From Rhexocercosporidium sp. MPI-PUGE-AT-0058 (Eukaryota > Ascomycota > Leotiomycetes > Helotiales): a DNA stretch of 64,000 nucleotides. A model generated the notes under the pieces. It had not been told where the DNA came from. It saw only the letters and a list, made by a program, of their open reading frames with translations, and did not search any database. Positions 11,973-22,841 of this stretch are shown one piece after another. The number at the start of each line of letters is the position of its first letter. Position 1 is the stretch's first letter. A program made the position numbers and the translations under genes. Where the stretch lies: NCBI GenBank assembly GCA_020746875.1, contig JAGTJL010000019.1:558001-622000 (forward strand). The letters run 5' to 3'.

Positions 11973-13412
11973 TTAAAAGCCTCCCAAACATCCAACAAGG
12001 ACTAAGATACCCGGAACCGTCCACAAACTCCCATTCATCTGCCCTATCCTAGTCCCCGCACTCTTCTTGGAAGTTGTCGGGCTTGCAGTCTCTGTCTTCG
12101 TCGGCAGGGGAGCTGCAGACGGCGACTCGGATGGTGATGTCTTCAGGTGGACGTTCCCACTGTGCAATGGCGGCGCACTCTTGCTGCTGAGTAGTCCCTG
12201 GATGGTCTCCAGAGCACTCATCTGCTGCCCAACACCAAGCTTTCCGTCCCATCCAGGAACATACCACCGCGTTCCGCAAGTGACCCCATCTGTCTCACCA
12301 CTGCAACTATCCGCCGCGGCTAGAGAGGATGCTGTCAAGTATGTTGTTATGGCATCGGCTGTAAATGGGGCAACAAGAGCAGTTGCCCACATGAACCGTG
12401 AAAGGTAGCCCTTAAATGAGAACTGGTCCGTGTTACACGTGTTGACCGTCTCACAAGCCGGTTCATACATGATATTCGTCGAGTTTGCGTAAGGACTGAA
12501 AAAACCCGCCGAAGAATTGAGGTATCCTTGGGTGCGTTCGGCCCAAACAGAGGATCCATTTGTGTAGTTGTACAATACGGCACTTCCGTACATGAAAACA
12601 GCATTGTTGTACGTCCAGATGATTTTGTTCGAATCCGAACAGTTCTTCAAGTCGTCAGTGCCGTCGTAGACACGATAGTCATCAGTGATGAGACCGATAT
12701 CCCGAGTCCAGTCATAAACCTTGTTCGCCCAATCAACATAAGTTTGGTTTCCAGTAAATCTTGCGAGTCGTGCGGAAAGTTGGAAGAAAGCGCCGTTGGA
12801 AATGGAATTCTTGTAGTCAAAACCCTTGTTGAATTCGAATATCTGCCACTTAAGCCCTCCTCCGCATGTCTCCGTATTCCAACGCCTGACCTGCGTATTC
12901 CAGAGGTTTTCCGTAAGTTGTACCCAGGAGTAGTTCCCGATGGTCGGCTGGGGATAGTCCTTCTCTGCGGCAGACATAGTTGCGAAACCCCAAAAAGCCT
13001 GATCATCATTCCCTTCGCTAAGATTGTACAGAGGCACCATATAGTCGAATTCAGGACCGACTTGAGAGAGGAGAGCTTGAGTTGTAATGTTATTGTATGA
13101 ATCGTCGCCCGTGTAGTGATAGTAATCGAGTAGCAACCCCCACATAGCCCCGGCCTGCCACCAATAGTACGGCTTCGGGAGGACTGCGATGGTCCATGGG
13201 TTGTTCGTGACGTTGCCGTCATAATATTTCACCATCCCATACGCAATTGTGCTTGCTGCACTGCGAATCGAGGCTGTACAATGTCAATTAAGGAATTCAC
13301 AGCAATGCATGGGAGGGCACAAACCGTCATCGGTGACATTCAACACGATTGCTGCAGACTGCGGGGTCAATGCCGAGAGAAGCACAGTACATGCTGCGAG
13401 TAAGTACTTCAT
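11973..13412 (-). CDS. GPI-anchored GH76 mannan endo-1,6-alpha-mannosidase (DCW1/DFG5 type)
   Basis: Exons complement(join(11973..13273, 13325..13412)) encode 462 residues. The short first exon, starting at the ATG at 13412, supplies a signal peptide (MKYLLAACTVLLSALTPQSA). The 51-nt intron begins GTTTGT and ends TACAG. The mature protein has the GH76 signatures YYWWQAGAMWG and NDDQAFWG; the Asp pair in the latter corresponds to the catalytic residues of characterised GH76 enzymes. A Ser/Thr/Pro-rich region and a hydrophobic C-terminus (SLWTVPGILVLVGCLGGF) indicate GPI anchoring. In yeast, Dcw1 and Dfg5 act at the plasma membrane to transfer GPI-mannoproteins into the cell wall. The length is typical. 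Which paralog of the family this is cannot be decided here. Confidence 0.92.
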
Positions 13413-14342
13413 GTTGGATTCGTGTTATTGATGCATGCTGGTGCTGGAATGAAAGAGAGAACGACTGACGAAAGAGCAGAGAGGGTAGGAATGAAGGGAG
13501 GTATTTCTACTAACCAGGTCCGTGAATCAGCAAGTTCGTCTCAAGTCTGCAGACCCGCATCATAGTTGATCGCCCAGACATGGGTTTATTTAGAGCGACT
13601 TCGTACCCACAGAAATACTTTTATTTTTGCCAATCAGTAGCCTTTCTTTCCTAAGGTATCCGCTCGGTCCACACGAGGCTCCTCGTATCCCGACAGGTGG
13701 TATTGTGTGGTGAAGGTGGCGCCGCTTATCGAGTGAGACTTTTTCTGACATAGGATAGAAAGCTGCAAAGAAAGGCTAGGAATCTTTCATATTTTGCCTT
13801 TCAAACCTGGAGAATAGAAGATAGGAGAGAAGCGTAGCTGCGACTAGGCAGACTTCCCTTTCACTTACCGTGGAGAATGGTTCCAGAGGAAACCCTGCCA
13901 ATGTTGTTTCCTCGTTTTGATGTAGGCATGACCAAGGAAGTGCGATAATAATCCAGTGGGTCTTGTAAGGATGACCCGTACCCGTATCCCGTAGGTCATC
14001 AAGACTTCACACACTTTCTCTGGAAGCCCCTGTCGGCGAAAGCTGCATTGTCACGATAGTGATACCTACGGCCCTAGTAAGGATTTCTCATCTGCTGAAT
14101 ACGATGGCAAGCGTGTGTCCGTGGTGTGCTGGACCCGAAATAGGAGAATGAAGCGTACGAGAGCTCATCTGGGGCAATAATGTGGCATAAGCCGGGGGAT
14201 GTTCTGTAGACTTGTTGCTAGGTCAGAAATCGTGTTGGAGAATTGATGCTGAAGTTTTGAAATGCATTGCGAATGAGAAACGAAATGAGCTTTCATTCAA
14301 AAATAGAAAGTGTCATGTGACCTCGCTCCCCCCCTGCTGGCT
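13413..14342. promoter_or_regulatory. Shared divergent promoter region, GH76 / RAD51-like
   Basis: This 930-bp region separates two divergently transcribed genes and must carry both promoters. I found no recognisable transcription-factor motif, repeat or RNA gene in it. Confidence 0.45.
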
Positions 14343-16437
14343 ATGGTCGCGTCTGTTGGTGAAGCGAGACTGTCCCAGGACATGAAACAATTATGTCAAG
14401 CAATCATGGACTACAACTCTATCCACGGCCCTGGGCACTCTAATTTCTCGTCTCCAACTGCTCGTAAGTTCTCTGGATGGCGTGTTGATCACGGCTAACT
14501 CTCACAGATCGCATGCCTACAGTCTCAGCAGCTCAAGCATTACAAGAGCTGAAGACATCACCGGCGCGATGTATCTCGACAGGATTGAGTCTTCTTGACT
14601 GTATGTTGCAAATTAGGGAACCAGCATTCTCAGATGCGGAAGCACTGTTTGGTGGCGTCTCTAGAGGAAAGGTGACTGAGATTTATGGTCCGCCTGGTGT
14701 TGGGAAGACTGCTCTAGGGTAAGTGTTCTTTTTATGTACGGTGAGGGTATTGCTGATCAAATTTCAGAATACAATTGGCGGCTAGTGCGTTACATGCAGG
14801 TGAAGAGGTTGTTTGGATAGGTCAGTTGCTTCCAGGTCTTTGCTCTGCGGTCCCGAATGTCCTGAGAATATTTCTCTTAGCTCGCCAACTCGGCTGGCTC
14901 GTTCCCCTTTTCTTTGTGTTTACTATGTCACATTCTTCAATTTTTTCGTATATTCTTGTATTTCCTTTTTTCTCCTTGCACAATTGGGACTATTCTATTC
15001 GATATTTTACAGCTTCTCTTCCAATATCAAGTTTCACTCATTTTCATTTCTCTATCCGTCAAACTTCTGCTTCTCCCGTCCTTACGGTATATCTAACATA
15101 TACACAGATGCCTCACATCCCATCTCCGGCTCCCGCCTCACCCAGATCCTAACATCCCACCAACCACCATCGACGAGCTCACTATCCTCAAACCCAACAA
15201 CTCTCTCAACTCTCCTGTCAAATCTCACACACTTTTCCACCCCAACCCTCGCCCACCTACTAGCTCTCCTCACCCACCCCACAACCTCAAACCCACCGCC
15301 CAAAACAAGTCTTATAGTAATCGACTCCTTCTCAACACTAATCAGCAATGCATTCCCACGCTCCTCTGATGCCAGCAACGCTACGCCTAGGAAGCCAGGC
15401 GGTAAGGGACCCCCTCTCTTCCTCTGCTCACCAAACCAATTCAAATACACAGCCACATGATCAAAACACTAACAAATCTACAGCACCCAACCCTCCATCC
15501 CGCAAATTCCCCATCCTCCAACACCTAATCTCCTCCCTCTCCAAAGTAGCCACCACACGCAACATAGCCATCGTCCTAACCTCCCAATGCGTAACGAAGA
15601 TGCGTCCCGGGGCCGGCGCCGTGCTCATCCCAGCCGTCAACACCACAGCTTGGGAACAGGGTCTCGGGTGCCGCGTTGAGCTGATGCGAGACTGGGGATG
15701 GGAGGATGAGGAGGGAAGGGCGGTTGAGGGGGTTAGGCTGGCGAGGGTCGTGAAGGCAGAGGGTGTGGTTGTTGGTGGGGTGAGGCTGGTTGGGTTTGGG
15801 ATTCGTGAGGTCTGTTGGACCTCTACTTTCACCCCAACGAGTCCCTGAGCTCGAAAATACTAGATCTAACCAACACATCCCATAACAGACAGGCCTCCAC
15901 CCCCTGACCCTCCCCCTCACAACTACCCTCCCCGGCCACCCCTCTCCCCAAAAACGACATCAGCCTCCTCCCACCACATCAGCAGCACCCACCCTCCCAC
16001 AAAAACGCAAACTTTCAGCCACAGACCTCGACACCCCCCTCGAGATCCCCGACAGCGACGCCGAAGACGACGAGGACTACGGCTGGGCAGAGGAGGACGA
16101 AGAGGAGTTGCCGCCGCCGCCTCCGCAGTGGCAGGGGAGTGAAGATGGTATGTATTTTCTCGGCCCTAGATTTTAGGTTTAGATTTCTCTACGATCTGTG
16201 GTCTGGGAACTGATTCCAAGGTATTGAGAAGAAGAGAAAAGTGTACTGACTCGTTTATTAGCATTGGCGCCGCCGGTCGAGGAGCCCGAGGGGGATGAGG
16301 AGTTGTTGGAGCTTGGGTTGGGGAAGGATTATGGTGATCGTGATGAGGGGGAGGATTTAGATGAGGATGTACGAGGCGAGGGGAGGAGGATTAGGAAAGA
16401 GGTTATTGATGACAGTGAGGACGAACTTGCTTTATGA
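14343..16437 (+). CDS. RecA/RAD51-paralog family DNA repair ATPase
   Basis: Seven exons join(14343..14463, 14508..14718, 14768..14820, 15108..15401, 15484..15809, 15889..16147, 16262..16437) give 479 residues in frame. Walker A is GPPGVGKT, preceded by the RecA-like phrase GGVSRGKVTEIYGPPG. Walker B is SLIVIDSFSTLI. Further on, NIAIVLTSQCVTKMRPGAGA and NTTAWEQGLGCRVELMRDW match the distal part of RAD51-paralog cores. The family helps RAD51 filament assembly in homologous recombination; a RAD55/Rhp55-type identity is possible but not established. The third intron (14821-15107) is unusually long and T/C-rich. The last 130 residues form a Pro-rich then strongly acidic tail (DSDAEDDEDYGWAEEDEEEL, ending DDSEDELAL) not found in the RecA core. 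The start is the first in-frame ATG. Confidence 0.82.
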
Positions 16438-16736
16438 TTGATGGATGAACGATTACTCGGAATGTATGATGGCTGAACGGGATGAGTTTTCCTTCGAAAA
16501 CTCGTCAGTCCTTGAGGGAAGGAATCGCGGAATCGGATTCTTGAATAGACATCATTGGTGCTAGCGGAATGAAAAAGAATTTGAATTTCTGGCACGATAA
16601 GACAGATATCATACAAGCATCACCAACCACAAAAAGACGCTCAAAATCGAATACTGGTTTTTCACCATGCCACTCTACTTCCCTGGTTCCCACCCAACTA
16701 GACAAAGTATCGTCGTAGCCCAGAACAGATCATTAC
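16438..16736. other. Convergent 3' spacer
   Basis: This 299-bp gap lies between the ends of the RAD51-like gene and the acyl-CoA synthetase gene. Nothing was recognised beyond the expected 3' ends. Confidence 0.5.
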
Positions 16737-18927
16737 CTAACCATTCCGGGAGTAAGCAGCATCGACTTCTTTCTTATATGTTTGCAGGATCAACTTGCGG
16801 TTGAGCTTCTGAGCAGAAGTAACCAGGTTCTGCCGATTTGTTAGTGAGAAACGATAATAAAGGGATGGATCCGAGAAACTTACGTTTTGTGGTGTCCACT
16901 CCTCATCTGCCAACACGGATCCCTCAATGATCTCAATGCCGCTCAATCCACCTGCTCGGCCGGCTTGTTGCAGCTCCTTGAGGACCGCATCTTGGACCTT
17001 CTGGTTGTGCACCAAATCCTCGATACCGTTGCCCTGAACACCGATCCTCTCGGCAAGCTTCTTCAATGCTGGTTCAGCAGGGACAATGATCGCTACTGGC
17101 TTGGTGCGTTGTTGATCGGCATAGACACAGATGTTGGCCACAACGGTTGCAGCTCTGTACACCGACTCCAATTTCTCAAGAGCGATGTACTCACCGTTGA
17201 GAGTCTTAACCAAGTTCTTCTTTCGGTCGATAATCTTCAAATGGCCGTTCTTGTCCCACTCTCCGATATCTCCAGTCTTGAACCATCCGTCAGGGGTCAG
17301 TGCCTCCTTGGTCTGTTCTTCGTCATTGTAGTAACCTTCCATGACAGTGACACCTCTGATCCAGATCTCTCCTTGTGGGTTGGGCTTGTTCTTCGCATAG
17401 TATCCTGCATCAGCGAAGTCGACCAATTTAATTTCCACAGATCCAGGAATGTCACCCAGGGTCTCATCGGTCCACTCCATGGGGTCCATCAGCGCACCCA
17501 TTGCAGTAGTCTCGGTCAATCCATAACCACTAATCATAGGAGTGATGGCCATCGAAATGAATCTCTGTGTATCCTTTGCAATTGGCCCACCTCCGTTCAT
17601 GCAAATCCTCAATCGTCCACCAGTTGCATCTTTGACCTTCTTGAACACCACAGAGTCAAGAACACCCACTCCCGGCAGTCCGAAATGGAGTAGGTTTTGC
17701 TTAGCCCAGAGTGCACCCCAGAAGAGGTTCTTCACAATAGGGCTTCCAGAATTAACCTTTGCGACAATGCCCTTTTTGACAGACTCCCAAACAGCTGGGA
17801 CACCAACAAGAACTGTTGGCTTGAACTCGCGAATATCTCCCTTGCAGTTCCTCACGGATGTATCTGACAGTGTCTTTGGATTTCCGTAGCCCATGGTTCC
17901 ACCCCAGTATAGGCAGGCATTTTCGAAGACGAATTCGAGGATATGGGCGAGGGGGAGGTAGGTCAACAGGCCGTCGCCTGGACCCAGATATGGGTGCACA
18001 ATGACACTGACACCGGCGACTGTTTCAGTTAGTATAATTCTAAGTAGAGTCAAGATTGTACTTACTTGCGCCAATGACAGCTTTATGCTTGAGAGGAACA
18101 CCCTTTGGAGGGCCAGTAGATCCAGAGGTGTACATGATGCAGCAAAGATCTTCCGCGGTCGGTGGTACAGGCTCAACCGGGTTGCTCTCTCCGAGCTTTC
18201 GGAGCTCCTCGAAGCTCAAAATTGTCAATCGGTCGTGTGCCTTTTTGAGAGCGTCAATGTTTTCTTGCTTGACTTCATTTTGACTGTTCCAGATGACATA
18301 TTTGATGTCGGTCGCCTCGTGGAGGGGCTTTATAAGGGTGGGCAGAAGATGAGGGTCGAGGAAGATAGCTTTGGCCTTCGTCGCCACCAGAGAGTGCTTC
18401 AGACCTTCCTCTCCCAAGGTGTCGTAAGCAGTGACAATGGGCATCGATTGGGAGACAGCACCATGTGCAGTTGCCAGCCAGTGAGCGCTGGTAGCTGCGA
18501 AGATATGTACCCGGTCGTCTTTGGTCAGTCCGAGCTTTCTGTAACCGGCGCCAATTTGTAGGATCAGCTTCTCGTAGTCGTGGAAGCTCAAGTACTCATA
18601 TCCGCTGAGCTCGAAGTAGGTCCATTTCTTATCCACCTCCGTCTCTTGGCCATCGACTACCTTCTTGATCTTCTTGGTCTCCTGGTGAGTCTTGATGAGC
18701 TTCCGGGTGCCCAAGGCCTTGGCGTTTCCATACTTCTCCGAGCTGAGCTTCACGATATCGAAGAGGGTTTCGATGCCTTCGGCCGGGCGCTCCTGGAGCT
18801 TGTTCACGGACGAAGGATGTCTGCGGGGGATGGTCTCGCCTTCAACTGCCTCGTAGCCTGGGGCTTCGACGCTGAAGGGCGGCGAGTGGTAGATTTTGGG
18901 CTGGGGGTGGAGGTTCTTGAGAGACAT
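16737..18927 (-). CDS. FAA1: Long-chain fatty acid--CoA ligase (FAA1-type)
   Basis: Exons complement(join(16737..16829, 16884..18019, 18066..18927)) encode 696 residues. The enzyme adenylates long-chain fatty acids with ATP and transfers them to coenzyme A. Visible signatures are the AMP-binding P-loop YTSGSTGPPKGVP, the YGLTETTAMG motif and DRKKNLVKTLNGEYIALEKLE near the C-terminus, where Lys in the last motif is the usual adenylation residue. The introns are 18020-18065 (GTAAGT...AACAG) and 16830-16883 (GTAAGT...GGCAG). The C-terminus (AYSRNG) is not a peroxisomal PTS1, which fits a cytoplasmic, ER or lipid-droplet enzyme rather than the peroxisomal FAA2 type. The gene lies 5 kb from the peroxisomal beta-oxidation gene. 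The family is certain; the FAA1/FAA4 label is by overall resemblance. Confidence 0.92.
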
Positions 18928-19295
18928 CTTGGACGGAAAGTTGTTGGGAAGCCCAAGGTCTGTGGTTGGGGTATTGTGGATGTGAACAAGGCACCAGAAG
19001 AGGAATGCGACCCGGTAGATAATCGCACACAGAAGTATAGAGTAATCTGGGGAAGTGTTGTTGTTGTTGTGGGGGATGATGAAATAATTTCGAGAGAGGG
19101 TTAGTTAGTTGAGTTGAGAAGGCAGCGAGGAGGAGGAGCTTGGGGGGAGGAGACCTGGACCGTCGTCATTCCCCTTGTCAACACAACCAGCGGGCCCGGG
19201 CCACGTCCCAAGCTAAGTTAGGCCAGCAGGCAGGGCAGCCAGTCAGTCCTACCACCGCCTACTGGACAGGACAGGATGGAAGGGCCAGGACGGTG

Positions 19296-19315
19296 CAGTA
19301 CACAGTACACAGTAC
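19296..19315. repeat. Short tandem repeat, CAGTACA x about 3
   Basis: Two full copies and a partial third copy of a 7-bp unit (CAGTACA) lie in the divergent promoter between the acyl-CoA synthetase and RKM5-like genes. The role is unknown. Confidence 0.7.
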
Positions 19316-19608
19316 TTCGACAATACAATAAATAGTAGCTCCTCCACCCGAAGATTCACTCCGCATTGCCCTCTCCCTGCGCCGTGCTGCACGATTTCGG
19401 AGATGCTCCCCTTTTCTGTCTGGAGCGTGCCCGCCCTACGCTGTCGGGTTCTTAGCAGATCGTGTCTGGAGCAGGCTCTCTCGGTAATTTATCGATGCCG
19501 TATTTTTTCTTCCCTTCCCTTCTCTTCTCTTTTCTGACCTATGTACATTATGTACAGGGCGACACATGTGACATTCAAGCGGTTCTTCGAGTCACTCTCA
19601 TACATGAT

Positions 19609-19614
19609 CCGAGG
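19609..19614 (-). promoter_or_regulatory. CCGAGG (reverse of CCTCGG), candidate FarA/FarB site
   Basis: The hexamer is the reverse complement of CCTCGG, the sequence bound by the fatty-acid regulators FarA and FarB in Aspergillus. It lies about 680 bp upstream of the acyl-CoA synthetase ATG and 245 bp upstream of the RKM5-like gene. A single 6-mer is weak evidence on its own. Confidence 0.3.
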
Positions 19615-19856
19615 CTCGGAATCGTAATCTCACCTAAGCTGCTACCAAGGCGGCCGGCGTGTCCTGCTACGGCAACCTCCTTGGTCTCGTCTTCTCAGCT
19701 CCTTCATCCTGAGGATAGCCAAGCCTGGGCAAATGATCAAGTGAGCTCAGCCTTGCTCGTTGGAGCTCCTTGGAGAACTGCGAAGCCGTGACACACAGAC
19801 AAAGGCTCAAATTTCCGTCTCTGACTGGCCGGAACTGTCGCGATCCAGTGTGCTCG

Positions 19857-20797
19857 ATGGGGAGTTCAATGTTATCAGAGTCTCTTGGCGAGCAGATAGA
19901 CGACCCCGAAACAGAATCCTTTCTTCTCTTCTCGCAGTCCATCCCATCTCAGAATCTTGGGTTCGTCGATTCAAAAGCCACACTCTTGGACGTGACAATT
20001 GGTGACCGCGACCTCTCAATCAACCAATCGCCAACAATATTATCGTCGAATCGAGGCGGCGGTACTACCGGTGCAGGTGTGTGTTCAACGTACCATTTGC
20101 GGGGTGCATCAACTGACTGATCGTTGCAGTCGTATGGAAGATTACCCCTCTTTTTGCGAGATGGATAACCTCCACCAACTTTCTCTTCAAACTTGGCATT
20201 CTTGACTCTGAGTCCACCGTTCTTGAGCTCGGATGCGGAATATCTGGGATTATTGGCCTTTCGTTGGGACCGCTGATCAGTTCATATGTCTTGACAGATC
20301 AAGACTATGTCATGAAACTTTTGAATCAGAATTTGATTCAGAACCGGCATGAGACATCTTCGACAGGTAAAGGCCGTAAGAGCTCATCGAAACCAAAAAG
20401 GGGTTCCGCACCAACGAATTCGCAGCAGCTGGCGAGCAGCATCACCGCCAGGCCGTTAGATTGGGAGACGGACGAAGTGACAGCCTCGCTTACTGGCAAT
20501 GCTTCCAAGAAGAGCTTTGATGCCGTGATAGCTTGTGATTGTATCTATAATGATGCTCTCATCAAACCCTTGGTACAGACTTGCATTGATGCCTGCAAGC
20601 TGAGGACATCAGACGACGCGGAGAAGGCGCCCGTTGTCTGCATTGTAGCACAACAGCTTCGCTCATCGGAAGTATTCGAGGGGTGGCTCAAGGAATTTTA
20701 CAAAGCCTTTCGGGTGTGGCGCCTTCCAGATGAAGAGCTCATTGACGGCTTGAAATCCGACTCGGGGTTTGTGATACATATTGGTGTCTTGAGATAG
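19857..20797 (+). CDS. RKM5: SAM-dependent lysine methyltransferase, RKM5/METTL21-like
   Basis: Two exons, join(19857..20076, 20130..20797), give 295 residues. The intron starts GTGTGT and ends TTGCAG with CTGAC just upstream. After the splice the protein reads VVWKITPLFARWITSTNFLF, then the SAM-binding motif I VLELGCGISGIIGLSLG, the acidic motif VLTDQDYV, and further on FDAVIACDCIYNDALI, the post-II motif typical of the Methyltransf_16 family. In yeast Rkm5 monomethylates ribosomal protein L1. A Lys/Ser-rich insertion (GKGRKSSSKPKRGSAP) sits in the middle, as in other filamentous-fungal members. The start chosen is the ATG at 19857, since the codons before it have no family resemblance. The family is secure; the precise substrate is inferred. 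Confidence 0.82.
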
Positions 20798-21485
20798 CAG
20801 ATATTTTAATGCACAGGTCAAAAATCCTTAGAACAAAGATTTTTGCTAGGTGCTATTTGGTTCTGACTCAGCACGAGCATAACAGTCAGGCGGATATCAA
20901 AGCAGTAGAAAGTCATCTACTCATCTTACCAAACAGCTATAGTGAAGCTACCTACCTCCGTAGTAAATCGTTTAGTACCTACTTCATGACATGACTTACA
21001 GTATGTTTCATGGTGACTTTACTCGCCTAGGCACCCAATGCAAAATAAATGGAGGGATATAAAAAACAAAGATAGTGCACTTTGCTGAATCTCCATAGCC
21101 TTGCAATAAATGTTTAACCGCCTCGAGGATCTTCGTTTCGAAAGGCCCATTTTGTCGCGCTGTCACGTGTTTGGACTTCCTGGCGCGAACCTTCAAGTCC
21201 ATCTTTCTCCGCAGCGCGTCTTCAAGGACCCTCAACCTCAACATACAACAACTGATATCCTGCTTCGATTAGTACCTGAACCCGGCAACACCTCTCCCGT
21301 TTCTCAATCGAAAAGGAATGCTCCAGGACATCCCGTCTCGGAGAAATAACCCACTGCCAATCGCTGCGAGGCTTCCAGTGAGGTGTGTCCAGATCAAGCT
21401 TGGGCTTTAAACAATCTGATCTCGACCCTGCCCAGACAGCCCAGCCATCTCACCACCCCTCCATTCATTCCGATACACCTACATC
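20798..21485. other. Intergenic region upstream of ECM11-like gene
   Basis: These 688 bp between two plus-strand genes hold the RKM5-like 3' end and the ECM11-like promoter. No repeat, RNA gene or motif was recognised. Confidence 0.5.
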
Positions 21486-22841
21486 ATGAACCGCTTCGTC
21501 ACTGAGCGCGCCCAGAATGGCAATGGACGCGCACTCACACCACCCCTCGCTCAACCTGTCAACAAGGTCCGTCCAGAACGCGCACCCGCTCAGGGTTTGA
21601 AGATCTCGATGAAGTCTGGAAACTCAGCACCCGCCAGCATCGATCCCACCCCGGTATATGCCTCAAACAAGTTCGGCGAACGCAACATTTTCTCCAACAA
21701 CCAATACCAGCAAGTAGAATACAATCAAGATATTGATGACTACCACAAGGAGACCCAATATCGCAAGGATGCTTTAGAAGATACCACAGTGGCATCGGAC
21801 TTCGATCGTACCAAGAGCGACATCGGTTTCCAGCCGGAACCCGAACAATATTACGACGATGTCGATGGTGGATTCTCAGCAGATGAGGACAATGGCTATG
21901 CGCACCCCGACCGCCGCCCATACGTTGAGCATGCCGGCACGAAAGAAGTCCACACCATTCAGTACAAGCAGAGCCGATCTCCATTGGTCAACAACAAGGC
22001 CGAGCACCCCTCGCAAAGGCAGCAGCCATTCGCTATCGCTGGGCGCTTTGAGGGAAACAAGCAGCACCAGAATCTTCAACTCCGGAATGGAAACGGTAAT
22101 ACCGACTCCTTTCGTGATCAAGGGTCCAGGAAGCGTTCTCGCTCGCGCGATGTGCCTCGTGCTCCAGTCGCCCGTGGCTCGGGACCGGATATACTTGACG
22201 ATGAAGAAGATGCGGATGACCTTGAATATCCTAACGGACATCCAGATGCCACAGTTCGGTTCGTTAGCAACCAGATCAGCAGTGATCGCACTGAACAGGC
22301 CACGCCTGTCCCAAGTCCAACCCACCAACGCAGGGCGCGAACGCCGTTCCAGAGTTCCCAAAATCTTCAAGATCCCGCGAATCCACACGCTGAGCAAAAC
22401 AAAATCGATGATCGTCTCATTCCAGACTATTCAACTGAGGAGCTCAAGCGGATGACATACTCGGACCTCAAGAGTGAGAGTTGGGATATGGTGCCCCATG
22501 CCAAGCCATTCAAGCTACCAGATGAACTTCAAGGCCGCAAAGTCACGTTGGAGAAGAAGATGGCGTACTACATTAAGATGGACCAGGACAAAGTACAGTA
22601 TCCATTCTACGAGAGTCTTACAACGGAGGAATGGGATCAGGCCGGCGATATATTTATTGATAAGCTTGGGGAATTGATGAAGAAGCTCAAGGCGAAGAAG
22701 AAAGAGAAGCGTGAGGTTGCGGAGCAGTTTGAGGAGGAGATCAACCAGAGACAGAGGGCCGTCCAAGTCGAAGCTGGCAAGATTGATCAGCGACTTGACG
22801 GAATGGCAATTACGGGACAATCGTTGCTGCGGTCGAAGTAA
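21486..22841 (+). CDS. ECM11: ECM11-domain protein (meiotic/synaptonemal complex-associated family)
   Basis: Single-exon gene of 451 residues from the ATG at 21486. The first about 330 residues are low-complexity, polar and probably disordered, with many SP/TP dipeptides (PVPSPTHQRRARTPF) and an RS-type patch (SRKRSRSRDVPRAP). The conserved C-terminal part (about 345-420) reads YPFYESLTTEEWDQAGDIFI and then a Lys/Glu-rich coiled coil (KLGELMKKLKAKKKEKREVA), which is the ECM11 C-terminal domain. Yeast Ecm11 is a SUMOylated component of the synaptonemal complex central element. In filamentous fungi the domain is widespread but little studied. The assignment rests on this C-terminal domain alone. 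Confidence 0.8.
   Translation: MNRFVTERAQNGNGRALTPPLAQPVNKVRPERAPAQGLKISMKSGNSAPASIDPTPVYASNKFGERNIFSNNQYQQVEYNQDIDDYHKETQYRKDALEDTTVASDFDRTKSDIGFQPEPEQYYDDVDGGFSADEDNGYAHPDRRPYVEHAGTKEVHTIQYKQSRSPLVNNKAEHPSQRQQPFAIAGRFEGNKQHQNLQLRNGNGNTDSFRDQGSRKRSRSRDVPRAPVARGSGPDILDDEEDADDLEYPNGHPDATVRFVSNQISSDRTEQATPVPSPTHQRRARTPFQSSQNLQDPANPHAEQNKIDDRLIPDYSTEELKRMTYSDLKSESWDMVPHAKPFKLPDELQGRKVTLEKKMAYYIKMDQDKVQYPFYESLTTEEWDQAGDIFIDKLGELMKKLKAKKKEKREVAEQFEEEINQRQRAVQVEAGKIDQRLDGMAITGQSLLRSK

Larger units (their letters stand above)
18928..19856. promoter_or_regulatory. Shared divergent promoter region, FAA1-like / RKM5-like
   Basis: This 929-bp region separates two divergent genes. It contains a CCGAGG hexamer at 19609-19614 (see separate entry), a short tandem repeat of CAGTACA units at 19296-19315, and a GTT-rich tract near 19056 just upstream of the synthetase start. 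No other element was recognised. Confidence 0.5.

Noticed and set aside
12528..13100. 190-codon plus-strand frame opposite GH76
   Set aside because: Shadow of the GH76 coding strand; no recognisable motif.
16887..17693. 268-codon plus-strand frame
   Set aside because: Antisense to the well-supported acyl-CoA synthetase exon; no family resemblance.
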